DNA of 64,000 nucleotides from Gloeophyllum trabeum ATCC 11539 (taxonomy: Eukaryota > Basidiomycota > Agaricomycetes > Gloeophyllales > Gloeophyllaceae). The stretch spans positions 263,753-327,752 of the forward strand of contig NW_006920422.1 in NCBI RefSeq assembly GCF_000344685.1, in the 5' to 3' direction. The notes under the pieces are model-generated. The model saw only the letters and a list, made by a program, of their open reading frames with translations. It did no database searches and was not told the DNA's origin. Below are positions 1 through 10,805 of the stretch, piece after piece. Made by a program: the position numbers and the translations under genes. Position 1 is the first letter of the stretch. Each line of letters opens with the position of its first letter.

Positions 1-2487
1 ATTGAATACGCTGTCAATCGCTTCTACGCGTTACACGGATACGCCTTCATATTCCAGAGTATGAGTATTCTCGCCCACATCATCGCTTGCCCTGGCATCG
101 ACGCACAGTGGGTGGCCAAGGGCATCTATTCTCTGTTTGCCACGTTGAAGAGTGGCGTCCTGCCCACCGACCCTGAATCAATCGGTCTGCATAAGGTTAG
201 CAGGAAGCAGGAGAGAGAAGCTCTGATAGTGAACACGGCTGAAGAGAAGCCACAAACTTTCTTAGCTTCGCTTCGACGGGCCGCTGGCCCCACAGGCGAA
301 GCAATAACTATCGACTTGCCCGAGGAATATGAAGGGAAACGTTTCGAATTGCGCGATTTCGCGTTGTTCTTCATCAACTTCATTGCAGAACAAGACGCGA
401 CGCTGCTACGAGCCGAGTTATTCCTGCACTTCTTATGCCTGCTGACTCCGTCCCTCTATCATGGCTCTAATTCGGCTCGCACGGCCCTTCGAGATGGAAC
501 AGAACACATCGGCGCTATACTCTTGACTCGAGCTCCGGGAAAGGCGAAGATTCCTGACGCCACACTCCTAAATCCCTCTCTTCCTGGCAGTGTCGAGGTG
601 TATTCTCATGACTCTCATTTTGAGAATCATTTGATGTCCAAATCGACATCGCCTAGCAATCTCCAAGCCATGAGACTCGAGTATCTGTCGTTGGTCGTCG
701 CCCTGACTAAAGTAGGGGGTAAACTTAGTTCCGCGGCGCATCTACGCGTTGCTGAACTGCTTGGAGCAATAGTCAAGGATTCTGGCAGAGATGTCAACGG
801 ACAAGTCGCGATATTCCTGAAAGACTATGCGAACTCTGTGCTGCTGCGGCCAACTCCTCAGGCTGTGAGCGCCAAAGAAATCACCTCGTTTTTGATAGGC
901 CTCCTACCGTTCGTTCGAGATAACGCTCGCGCCATTGACTGCTCGGGCCTATTGGATGTTCTGTGTGAACTTGTGCGAGACAAGGAATTGGTTCAAGACG
1001 CCCTATTTCCTCGTGTAGTGAGAGAATATTGCACGGCGGTCCTTCGACTTTGTGAAGGGGCCGCGGAAGAGAACTCCATACTTGAACTCTCCCTTCGCTC
1101 TCGCGTCGTCCTACTTCTTACTCGCTCCGTCTCGCTCGCGAAATTCGATGCTGTGGCAGAAGTCGTCCAATGCAGGGCGACACCGGGCTTTCTGGCGGGG
1201 ATTGTCCTGCCTTTGACTTTATCAATCGGCACGGACGTAAAGGTCACGCCCACTGGGACTCCCGATGATGCATGGCAACATCGAAGCCAGACAACCGCGT
1301 GGATACGCTTGTTGTCATACATATTATCGATATGTGATGGCACCCATAAAATATCTGAATTGCGGAGATCCTCATCTATGAATGGACCGGAACGATCAAA
1401 ATCCCAAGACGGCCGTCGACATTCGGACCCCAGTCGTCCAGCGATTCTTGCTTTGGCTCTGCAGACGTTAAAGGTCATCATCTCAAGGGTGGAAAACGAG
1501 CTATCCGCATCTATTCCAGGTATCTGGCTACGAATTGCGACTACTGTGAGGACGCTGCTTTCAGAGGGGGATGCAAGGTTTGCTGTGACTCCCACTGATG
1601 AAAATTTAACCCCCAGTCCATCACAATCGCCCCTGTCGAGTTCGTTTCTGTCCTCTCCTTCAGTGGATCCTTTCGGGTCGTCTTCAGGACTTTACAGGCA
1701 AGGTTCTGGGTCCTCCCGGATCCTGAGGCCACCCCGACTCGTGGACTACCTTCTATGGTCATTCCTTTGGTGGCTACACCTTCAACGTGGTCCTCTCCTT
1801 CTACAGTTAAGACTCTTTGTGCACGAGAAGATGTATGCACTGGATCAGAGTCTACGTTCAGAAGAGGATACTAGCCACTCTGGCTGGTCGAGTACGAGCG
1901 ATCATCGACGTTCCTCCGTGTTCATCAAACCTCGCGGACGCGTTTTTAGCTCCATTCATTCAGCCACTTCTTCTCCAGAAGCGTCCCCGAGACTGGGACC
2001 TACGTCGCTACCAAGCGGGGACTCCTTGACAATGCCTACGAGGGAACGAAAGCCTGGCTATCGTCTCTCAAGTAGTCCTTCGGCTGAGAGCCGTGGGTCT
2101 TCCAGTCTGAAGATCGTGCACCTGGGTCCCGTTCGTCGCTCGATCGCGATTAATTTGGAACGTTCCTTTGCCCACGAGTCCGGAGGTCCCGACCCGAATC
2201 CCTCTCGATTGCTCTCGAATGCTGGAGTTATGAAGCTGCCATCTTTGGTGAAGGAGACGTACTTGCGGGTACGCATGGTGCAGCAGTACATGGGCTATGG
2301 TCTGCTAGTTCCGTTTCCCACCGGGAGAGAAGGGGAGGAATACGACAGTATTCCGGTGAACCACAGATCTCAGATCCTGAGGAGGTTGGTGGAAGAGAGT
2401 AAGGAGTTGTTAGAGGATCTATGTTCGCAAGAACGCGAGGGGGATGATGATATTGTCATGGTCAATATAGACGACGCCTCAAGCTGA
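1..2487 (+). CDS. 3' part of large conserved protein, possibly UNC80-like C-terminus
   Basis: The reading frame is open from base 1 (upstream of the first ATG at 61) to the TGA at 2485-2487, so the gene begins outside the window. The visible part is about 828 residues and has no intron. The first 500 residues are alpha-helical and leucine-rich, like a HEAT/ARM-type repeat protein. Residues from about 500 to 700 are Ser/Pro-rich and low complexity, as in a disordered linker. A second ordered stretch (LVKETYLRVRMVQQYMGYG) precedes an acidic tail. The N-terminal visible block (NRFYALHGYAFIFQ) resembles the C-terminal region annotated as UNC80 C-terminal in some fungal proteins, but I make this link from memory only. 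In animals UNC80 is a scaffold of the NALCN channel; a fungal role is unknown. The coding call is firm, the name is not. Confidence 0.75.
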   Translation: MEYAVNRFYALHGYAFIFQSMSILAHIIACPGIDAQWVAKGIYSLFATLKSGVLPTDPESIGLHKVSRKQEREALIVNTAEEKPQTFLASLRRAAGPTGEAITIDLPEEYEGKRFELRDFALFFINFIAEQDATLLRAELFLHFLCLLTPSLYHGSNSARTALRDGTEHIGAILLTRAPGKAKIPDATLLNPSLPGSVEVYSHDSHFENHLMSKSTSPSNLQAMRLEYLSLVVALTKVGGKLSSAAHLRVAELLGAIVKDSGRDVNGQVAIFLKDYANSVLLRPTPQAVSAKEITSFLIGLLPFVRDNARAIDCSGLLDVLCELVRDKELVQDALFPRVVREYCTAVLRLCEGAAEENSILELSLRSRVVLLLTRSVSLAKFDAVAEVVQCRATPGFLAGIVLPLTLSIGTDVKVTPTGTPDDAWQHRSQTTAWIRLLSYILSICDGTHKISELRRSSSMNGPERSKSQDGRRHSDPSRPAILALALQTLKVIISRVENELSASIPGIWLRIATTVRTLLSEGDARFAVTPTDENLTPSPSQSPLSSSFLSSPSVDPFGSSSGLYRQGSGSSRILRPPRLVDYLLWSFLWWLHLQRGPLLLQLRLFVHEKMYALDQSLRSEEDTSHSGWSSTSDHRRSSVFIKPRGRVFSSIHSATSSPEASPRLGPTSLPSGDSLTMPTRERKPGYRLSSSPSAESRGSSSLKIVHLGPVRRSIAINLERSFAHESGGPDPNPSRLLSNAGVMKLPSLVKETYLRVRMVQQYMGYGLLVPFPTGREGEEYDSIPVNHRSQILRRLVEESKELLEDLCSQEREGDDDIVMVNIDDASS

Positions 2488-2719
2488 CCGGTCTAAAGTC
2501 ATGGTTCCAAGATACGGCGTGTATGTAATTTATTCAGCGTGTCACGAACCTCCGCTTTCGCGTGTTTAGTGTCTGCATATTTGTGGCGGTTTGCTGGCTA
2601 CTACAAAACTGTTGTTTGGCAGAATTTTCCGGCTGGCAGAGCGTAAAGTGCAATCGACATCACGAGGGGATCAGGGTAAGTGTGCATGGATTGACTGGCA
2701 AGTCCGCGCCCAAAAGATG

Positions 2720-4022
2720 TTAGCGCGCTGAATACATTATACACTGATTATACAATACATTTTCAGGTTCAAAACGCAAGTCAATGAAGATGTCCTCCTT
2801 GATGACGATCCCGGCCGACAAATGATCATAGTTGGGATCCCAGACAGACGGAGCCCTCCCCTCATGCGGTAAATCATACTGGTCCTGCAAGGGTCGCGTC
2901 CAAACGTTCGCCGGATCCTTTCGTACGCCGTCAGCCCAGCACTGTTGCCGGCGTGGAGGGGTTAGGTAATGGATAGTATGGCTCAGTGCGGCCCAGGAGT
3001 CTTACCATCCAAGGTTCTGGTGAAGCCAAAGTCAATGAGGATACAGGCACCCGGACATGACCGCGGCACGAGAATATTCCTCCAGGATTTCCCCGTATAT
3101 TACTCCCAGATGGTGGAGAGCGTAGACCTACTTGACAAAGGTAGTGAGCTATTTCAGGAAGGCCCTATCAGGAATGGGAAGTCTGAACAGCGGATAGGTC
3201 CCTCACGAATCTGTGAGTTTCCTCTTCATTGAGATGTCCGCCAAATGTCCTTGAACAGGTGCCGGGAGTGATGCCGTCGATAGTGAGCGCATACAACGTC
3301 TTCGCATGGGAGTCACACCTGTACATGAGTCACTAGACGGTATTCCGTCAACGTCGATAGACGTACCAAGTAAAAGCCGTAAGAGTGTGGAACCGCCGTC
3401 CTCACCTTTTCAGGGTAAAATTTCGTCGACGCGATCCCGATAGTTTAACCGCTGAGGTTCAGGAAACAACGAGCCTAGAAACAATTTCATATCACGGAAA
3501 AGAATGCGCCATTTGGACAGATCACTTGTGCCTTCCAGACTTGCGCCAGCGTGTCGCGGCATGTCGATATAACATCGCGTAGAATAACAGGGAACGCAGG
3601 CAAGGAACTGGTATTCAGGCGGAGATCGTTGAATTATCGCCTTCGAGGATGATTATTGTAGGCATCTCTTGCTGTGGGATTTCATGCTGCAAGCGGTTGA
3701 CGCAGTAAGATGTCCGTCCTACGCGGTAGCCAGGAAGCAGCAGAAAATCGAATGTTGCGGGCCGACAAAGCAAAGTTCATGGTCTGCCTCCGGTGGTGAC
3801 CAGGTGGCCGCGCGCCCAATGCCGCTGCGACCATACCCGCCTGAATAGAGCATATTCGCTGTGGTAATTACCACAGCGTGGGGCCAATGGGGTCGCTTAA
3901 ATCCATCAAAATTCCCTTACTTGGGGGCTCCACCCGTAGTAATTACCACACCGAATATGCTCTAATGACTCGATTCATATTCTGCGCGGGTATGGATCGC
4001 CCCAAAGCATGGTGGGCGACAT
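2720..4022 (-). pseudogene. Decayed fungal protein-kinase-like gene with MITE inserted
   Basis: Read on the minus strand, this is a divergent copy of the intact kinase-like gene at 13136-14354. In order it shows the same start (MSPTMLW at 4022), a FDFLLLPGYRV block near 3750, a QVWKAQVICPNGAFF block near 3540, LFPEP near 3480, PHSYGFYL followed by a GT donor near 3380, IDGITPGTC near 3270, VYALHHLGV and WRNILVPRS near 3100, and the metal-binding ILIDFGFTR near 3020. The C-terminal block DPANVWTRPL and DLPHEG lies near 2860. The introns sit where the intact gene has them. It is broken by frameshifts (after FFSVI near 3510, before WRNIL near 3085), internal stops and a 119-bp MITE near codon 20. 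The stop used for the limit is at 2720-2722. Homology is direct in the sequence; loss of function is inferred from the breaks. Confidence 0.8.
3846..3964. mobile_element. Small TA-flanked MITE with terminal inverted repeats
   Basis: Both ends read TA-GAGCATATTCG inward, followed by (C/G)TGTGGTAATTAC on each side, giving imperfect terminal inverted repeats of about 26 bp around about 60 bp of internal sequence. The left arm also holds a perfect palindrome CTGTGGTAATTACCACAG. The TA at both borders fits the TA target duplication of Tc1/mariner-type elements. There is no coding capacity, so it would be mobilised by a transposase elsewhere. The flanking DNA is the interrupted N-terminal coding region of the kinase-like pseudogene, which confirms the borders. 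Confidence 0.75.
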
Positions 4023-4358
4023 GCTGCGATACGCTACATGTACCGAACGTTCTCACCTTGATACATAGAGCCTTATGCGATGATATTTGTTTCTCAAGCA
4101 AGCTGTTGCTCTAGCTGCAGTTCATGTGCATGATGATTAGAGCCTTTAAAAGCTTCTGTTCAGCTGCCCCTAAGGTAGGACGGCATTATCCGTGAGTGGC
4201 TGTGCTGTTTTACGTAATAAACGCGCCCATATAACCAAACAATCTCGACGCGCTCTCGCGTCGGGTCCCTCGCGACGGCAGTGGATACCCTCTCAAAAGT
4301 CCTCACTTCGGACGACTGCCGTATTTTACCGCGCTCTGCGTACTGAAGCTTAAGAAAA
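4023..4358. promoter_or_regulatory. Intergenic: presumed MSH6 promoter
   Basis: This is 336 bases between the start of the dead kinase-like gene (minus strand) and the MSH6 start codon. It contains several CGCG-rich stretches (4245-4275). I see no clear TATA box and no other gene. Promoter function is inferred only from position. Confidence 0.4.
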
Positions 4359-7300
4359 ATGGCTCCCCAAAAGGCCACGGAGAAGATGAAGCAAAAAAGC
4401 TTGATGTCGTGGTTTGGAAAGCCTAACGCTGCACCTAAGAACGGTGAAGGGAAAGCTACCCAGGCAAGACAGGATCCGAAGAACTTGCCGAACAAGGAGA
4501 AGCCCCGTGTTGAGCCTCCCGCTACTCCTCGCACTCCTGACCTCAAGAGACCGGGCAATGCGACCTTGTCCAGCTCACAACCTTCGGCCGCGACATACAC
4601 GCGGTCTTCGGACGGGGATGGATGGAGTAGTAGCAAGGAAACGCCGCCAACGAGCGACGCTATTGATGTAGACATGCTGTCTGAGGAGGAGGACGCAAAA
4701 GCCAGCGTATCTAAACCGGTTCGTAAACTGCATATGCATATCCCTGCGCAGGACGCTGACGGTCCTGAAGAGAATCACTAAGCGGAAGAAAGTCCTCATG
4801 GACTCAGATGAAGAAGAAATACCCGGAGACATTTCCAATAAAGCATCCTCTAGCTACCGTTCATCTTCGCCTGTGCCGCTATCTTCCAAAAGTACGGAAA
4901 TGTCTGCATATATGAGAACTCTACTTACACTATCATTCAGGTCAAGTCAAGAAGGCAAGAGTATCTCTTGTTCCTTCGGATGATGAAGGCGATGACAGCG
5001 CTACTGTGTCATCCTTCTCGAACCGCCTCACGCGGTTCCGCAAGTCTCCAACGAAGAGGCGTGGTGAGTCCCACTTTATATGTCCTTATATCGCATGCTG
5101 AGCATTACTTCAGGTTCTCAATCCGGAGATGACGACGATTTTATTGTCCCGGATGACGAAGACGACGACGACGAACCTCCGGCTCGCGGCCGTGGTCGTA
5201 CTCACGGCCGCTCCTCGTCGACGTCATCGCGCTCGAGTGTCCTTTCAGAGGACGACTTCGACGAAGAGGATGACGACGAAGCACCGTCCAAGACAAAGAG
5301 GACGAAGAGCAAGGCGACACCGTCCCGGCCAGCACTGAAGAGTACTGACAGTGGGCGGCGATCGTCTGACACGTTTCTTACCGCGGCCGAGCAGCGCATG
5401 CAAGCACAGAAAAACGAGAAGAAGAGTACAGAGGAGCCGTTCTCTTTCCTCGTCGACCCGAGAGACGTAAGAACTTTTGTTATGAGTAATGTGAGCTTCC
5501 TCATGTAGTGTATACAGAAAGACGGTGTGCGCCCCGGAGAGCCGGGTTATGACCCGCGGACTCTGTTCATCCCGAAAAGTGCGTGGAAGGGATTTTCGCC
5601 CTTCGAAAAACAGGTGGGCCTCCCCGTTAGTCTCTGCAGACCTACGGTGCTCATGTTCCCCTGCATTATATATAGTTCTGGGAGGTACGTCAATCAGTTT
5701 GAACCTGAGTACTTGTTTCTGAAGGTGGGTTTGCATCCCTCCGGCACTACAGATCAAACAAAATCACTATGATACGGTGAGCACAACGTGAGTCGTACCT
5801 TCTGAAGATAAATAAACTCTCGGTGTCCAGGTGCTGTTCTTCCAGAAAGGGTAAGTAGTCGTTTCTCAGTATGATTTGGGTTCTCACTCAACATAACACT
5901 TCAGGAAATTCTATGAGGTAGAATAGCCCTTTAGCAACAGTTCGCCGTCACTGAACATGAGGTGATAGTTGTACGAGGAAGATGCGCGTATCGGCCATCG
6001 TGAATTCGACTTGAAATTGACGCAGAGAGTGAAGATGTGCATGGTCAGTAACTCTCTCTATATCATGGTCGGAGCAACGTCCCGTTTGCAATTATGTCTG
6101 ATCGTATTGATCCTAGGTGGGCGTTCCGGAGATGTCATTCGACTTCTGGGCTGCGTGAGTACGAATTTGCGGTCGCCGCCAGATTCATACTGAAAGGCAT
6201 TTGTTATAGCAAATTCTTGGGCAAAGGTAGACATCTGAAGGACATTACACGCCTGTGCTGATCACCTTCCCTGTGGTATTCATAGGCTACAAAGTCGGGA
6301 GAGTTGACCAGGCGGAGACTGCTCTGGGTGCCGAAATGCGGCAGAGTAAGTCTAAAGGTAAGGCCATCGATGACAAGCCAAAGGAAAAGATCGTGCGACG
6401 GTAAGTACTAGGAGGTCATCCATTGCGTCCGAAGTACTTGACCGCTTCTTCCACTGCTAGCGATTTGAATAAGGTTTATACCAATGGCACTTTGGTTGAT
6501 GACCAACTCTTGTCAGACGAGCAGGCGGGTCACTGTATCTCCATCCGCGAAGAGCCTATCGACGGGGATGCCAGCATATCCAGCTTTGGTATATGCGTTC
6601 TAGATAGTTCCACGTCGGAATTCAATCTCAGTTCCTTCGAGGACGACGTTTGTCGGACAAAGCTGGAGACGATGATGAGACAACTCCGTCCAAAGGAACT
6701 CGTGTTTACGAAGGTAGGCTGAGGCCTTCTGCTTTCAGAGATGTGCTGGATTACAAGCCTTTCGTCAGGGTAACCTCTCCGTGCCCACTACTCGTCTGTT
6801 GAAGGGGGTGTTGCCCAGCTCATGCATGTGGACAACTCTCCGAGACTGCGAAGGATTCGACTACGACTCTACCATACGAGAGCTGAAGGGTCTGTACCCG
6901 CCCATAGAGGAGGAAGATGCCATGATGGAGGACGATGCTCTGGGGAGCGGGGTGCCTGACGCAATACGAGCCATGATACCTTCAAAAACCGCAATCATCG
7001 CTTTGGGATCGATGATCTGGTAAGGCTACTAGCGCCCACTCTGTCTGCAGATGGCTGATTGGAGATGACTAGGTATTTGAGGCAACTCAATATCGACAAG
7101 GACCTTCTCAGCATGAAGAATTTCAACGTCTACGATCCCATGAAGAGAGGGCAAGGGCTTGTTCTTGATGGCCAGACATTGGCGCATATCGAAGTAAGCA
7201 CCATGTCGGTTTCTACGCTGCGTAGTCCCTGATCTCAGTGATAGGTCTTGGTGAATAGCGAAGGAACAGAAGAGGGCACTTTGCATAAGCTCTTTAATCG

Positions 7301-9842
7301 CTGCGTCACTCCCTTTGGTAAGCCTTCGACAGTGTGTTCTACGGCTTTCTCATTATTCCATGATCTGCAGGGAAAAGATTATTCCGAATATGGCTTTGTA
7401 TGCCGTTACGAGATGTGTCGGATATCAACGCACGGTGAGATCGAAGCTAGATGTCTTCTTTGCTGTGGCTGAAAGGATGCAGGCTCGATGCTGTGGAAGA
7501 TCTTCTTGATCATCCCACCTTCGAAAAGGAATTCACTGATATCGTCAAAGGATTGCCTGATCTCGAGCGCATAGTTTCACGCATCCATGCCAGAAACTGC
7601 AAAATCACTGATTTCATCAAAGTTCTCGGTGTACGTCACCAAGTCAGTACTCGCACAACCTGTGTGCCTAAACTTCTCGGTTGTTAGGCTTTCAGCAAGC
7701 TTAACCAAGGCTTAGCAGACATGGCTGAAGCTTCCGAGACGTTTAAATCGAAAACAATTTTGGGCTTATTACGGTCAGCACCTGATTTGAAGCAAAACAT
7801 AAAGCACGTTGAACGGATGTTCGTCAAGCCGGATAAAGGTGAGTATCAATGTTCCGAGGGAATGTTTGTCCCTGCCTGACTTGAGTATGCAGGGTCGGAC
7901 GAACTCGTGCCGAAAGAAGGAAAGGACGAGGCATACGACGGTATCATGGAAGAGATCGCTGGACTTGAAAAAGAGCTCGAAGACGAGTTGCAGAAGTTGG
8001 AGGAACAAGTGGGGTAAATAATGCGGTCTCGCAAGTTGGAATAACTGCTGAGCTGACGTCCTTTCTGGTAGTTTTTCTTTGAACTACTGGCACAGTGCTA
8101 CAGGTACCAAGGTACGGATTCTACACGATTGGACAATAGACCACATGTCACCCGAACATTGCCACAGGATATATATCTTGTCCAAACGCCCGCGTCTCGC
8201 AAAGAAATACCTAAGACTTGGACCAAAAGCGGGTCTACTAAGGTTTGTGGTAGAATTCACAGAGATCGCCCTCATATATGAAGGTTCTCCACAGGCTTAC
8301 TCGCGCTGGCTGGTTCCGTCACTTGTGCCCACTATCCGCAAGCTGAAAGAAGCCCGAGAGAATCGCAGTACAATCATCAAAGAGTTCAAGAATCGTGTTT
8401 TTGCGGAGTTTGATGCTGATCGTGCTGTCTGGCTTCGCGCAATTCGCGTGCTAGCGGAGCTTGACTGTTTGTTCAGTCTTGCGAATTCATCGACTGCTCT
8501 GGGTGAGCCTGCATGCCGCCCCGAATTCATCGAAGGGGATGCCGCTTCGTTGGAATTCGAGGAGCTGCGACACCCCGCTTTGACTGTTAGAACAAGCAGC
8601 TTCATTCCCAACGATGTCAAACTCGGATCAGGTGGCAGAAGGGTTGCTTTGCTAACAGGTGAGAATCTGCATAGACAATAGACGACGGCACGACACTAAC
8701 TAGGAATCTATAGGACCAAATATGGGGTATGCTACCTCATCCTCTCTTTGGTAATCACTCATTTACGCTCTACCTAGCGGCAAGTCTACGGTCATGCGGA
8801 TGACAGCGGTTGGCGTTGTAAGTAATTTTTTCTGAGTCCGACGCGGGCCGCTCATGGTGTTGGATAGATAATGGCTCAACTGGGGATGTTGGTGCCGGCC
8901 GCCAAAGCCAGGTCAGATAAAATGGCTTCATTTGCGGTTCGATTGGCTGATTGACATTCAGAATATGCCCGGTGGATGCTATCCTGACTCGCATGGGAGC
9001 TTATGACAATATGTTTGCCAATGCTAGTACCTTCAAGGTCGAGTTGGATGAATGGTAAGAATATCTCATTTTGCTCGGCCCCCATGTAACCGCTCTATTC
9101 CAGTTCGAAGATTCTCCGCGACGCAACACCCAAATCTCTCGTTATCCTGGACGGTAAGTCCGCTCCTCTCCCAGAGGAACGTGTCCTGACGGTTTGGGAA
9201 AGAACTGGGGCGTGGAACTTCGACCTACGTGAGTGCATCTTTTCGCTAAGAATAGTGGGCAGATACTCACTATAGCGATCTTAGGATGGGATGGCTATCG
9301 CTGGTGCTGTTCTGCACCATTTGGCAACTCATACTTTGGCGCTGTCATTCTTCGCCACTCACTACGGTTCTTTGACGGATGATTTTGCGTACCACCCCAG
9401 CATCCGCAACATGCACATGGAGACACTAATCGATGATGAAAAACGCGAGGTATGCTACTCATGCAACATGATATCAAGCGCGCTTACTGGAGGCGCCACA
9501 AACTAGCTTGTGTTCCTTTACAAGCTTGTAGAAGGAGTCGCAGAGTCTTCCTTCGGTACGCACATCGCCAACTTAGCCGGTGTACCAAGGGAAGTAGTGG
9601 AACGTGCGGCCGTCGTTTCAAATGACTTTGCCAAACAATTCAAAGAAAAAGTCGAGGGGCGGAAGAAAAGGTCGAGACTACCTCTTACAGCCCAGGCCGA
9701 CTTCGCGTATCTTTGTGGACTGGGCTTGGGTAAACTGAAGCTGGATGACGATCCAGTGAGGAAGAGTCAGGTGCTGCGGATCATTAAAGGAGCTGTTGGG
9801 AAGTATATCGTCGAGTCGCAGCAGCGAAGTGCTGCTGCATGA
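4359..9842 (+). CDS. msh6: DNA mismatch repair protein MSH6
   Basis: MSH6 pairs with MSH2 (MutS-alpha) in the nucleus to recognise base mismatches and small loops. The N-terminus has a PCNA-binding box (QKSLMSWF, residues 12-19), then a long acidic and Ser-rich disordered region with poly-Asp/Glu (about 4800-5350). The mismatch-binding domain follows (GVRPGEPGYDPRTLFIP, then FWE, IKQNHYDT, VLFFQKG and KFYE), including the Phe-X-Glu motif. The connector (MSFDFWACKFLGKGYKVG), lever and clamp follow, then the ATPase: Walker A GPNMGGKST, Walker B LVILDE and the signature GRGTSTY, the switch HYGSL, and the helix-turn-helix C-terminus ending at 9842. About 20 exons are joined by short GT-AG introns; the smallest exons are at 5676-5684 (9 nt), 5905-5917 (13 nt) and 8714-8726 (13 nt). 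No key residue is missing, so the gene looks functional. Exon limits in the 4700-5100 region are the least certain. Confidence 0.95.
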
Positions 9843-10146
9843 TTCCTCTAACTCGTTATTTGATGTCGATTTCGCTTGCTGTGTGGATGGTACTGCTGAT
9901 GTACTTACCGGCTATTCTGCTAGAACTTCCTCACACCCTTCGCCTCTATGCACGCCGTATATAATGCTGTACTACAGCACTAATAATGGATTGTCGTAAG
10001 TTCATCGAGAGTCCATGCGCAGGACTTAGGGTGGTTGCCCGGAATTGTCTCCAGCCTCTTAGGTGCGTCACCTGCTCCACATAAGCTTGGTATGTAAAAG
10101 CGACAGCTACCGGTGCTAGAGCCAATACACTATACCACATCGCACC
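9843..10146. other. Intergenic, MSH6 3' flank
   Basis: This holds the presumed MSH6 3' UTR and the 5' flank of the truncated kinase-like copy. Short open frames here have no recognisable content. A possible start-proximal region for the next copy lies at 10100-10146. Confidence 0.4.
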
Positions 10147-10485
10147 ATGTCGCCCGCCATGCTGTGGGATGTTCCCAACCCGCACAACCGTGAAGAGTAT
10201 ACTCAAGCCCTGCATGCGTGGGCAACGAGACGCAGGGCTGAGAGCTGGTCGCCCATCGCGCCAGGTCACGAGCTTTGCTTCGGAGCACAATCGACGTTCG
10301 ACTTCTTGCCACTTCCTAGCTACCAGGTGGCGCAGAGTTCTTACCTGGGTCAGCCCCTTGCGCCCTCTGAGCTCGGCGTGTGTGTGATGCTCACGACATG
10401 CCATACGAAGGCCCAGTCAAGCCTATGCATGACACCGGGAGTCTACTTGCTCAGTCCGGATCCCGGTCCAGACACCGAACAGTAG
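10147..10485 (+). pseudogene. Internally deleted kinase-like copy
   Basis: The first about 70 codons match the N-terminus of the intact kinase-like gene at 13136. Both share SPAMLW/RLIWNV-type starts, a WATRRRAES/RRRQAAS block and FDFLPLPSYQVAQSSYLGQP. Just after LAPS (about 10365) the sequence jumps directly to DNA homologous to the end of the intact gene (its WARPLRDARDLPYEG region), but read in another frame, so about 850 bp holding the ATP-binding, catalytic and metal-binding motifs is gone. The remaining frame would encode 112 residues without a kinase core. It is a deletion derivative of a tandem or dispersed duplicate. Whether the short product is made cannot be seen from sequence. Confidence 0.75.
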
Positions 10486-10805
10486 AGCTTGTATGTGAAA
10501 TGGCTATATCTGTAACATGTGAATGTGGCCCTGATGAATCACATTTCATTATAAGACTGCATGACCATACGTACCAGTAGCACTAACACTGTTAAGACCC
10601 CCAGTATAACACAGAGTCGAACCATCATATACATCACTCTCCGATCGAGGAAGCGATGCGACATGATGGTACGGAGTACCCTAAGACACTCAAGAGTATC
10701 AGGGCGAGGGATCGTAAACGACAAGGCGGGAAGTCAGGTTATCGATTGCGATCGGTTCAGGCTAGTAAATACAGAGTTGACATAGTACAGGTTCTGGTTG
10801 TACCC

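Noticed and set aside
993..1595. 200-codon minus-strand frame in the first gene
   Set aside because: The plus-strand frame is continuous for 2.4 kb and protein-like; the minus frame has no recognisable content.
3846..3964. Possible hairpin RNA or terminator from the palindrome
   Set aside because: The inverted repeats with TA borders and insertion into a coding region are better explained by a MITE.
5129..5757. Overlapping frames on both strands with Asp/Arg/Ser-rich translations
   Set aside because: The low-complexity acidic coding sequence of MSH6 opens neighbouring frames; none has independent support.
4359..9842. Several separate small genes instead of one MSH6 gene
   Set aside because: The blocks follow MutS order exactly and join in frame through short GT-AG introns, so one gene explains them all.
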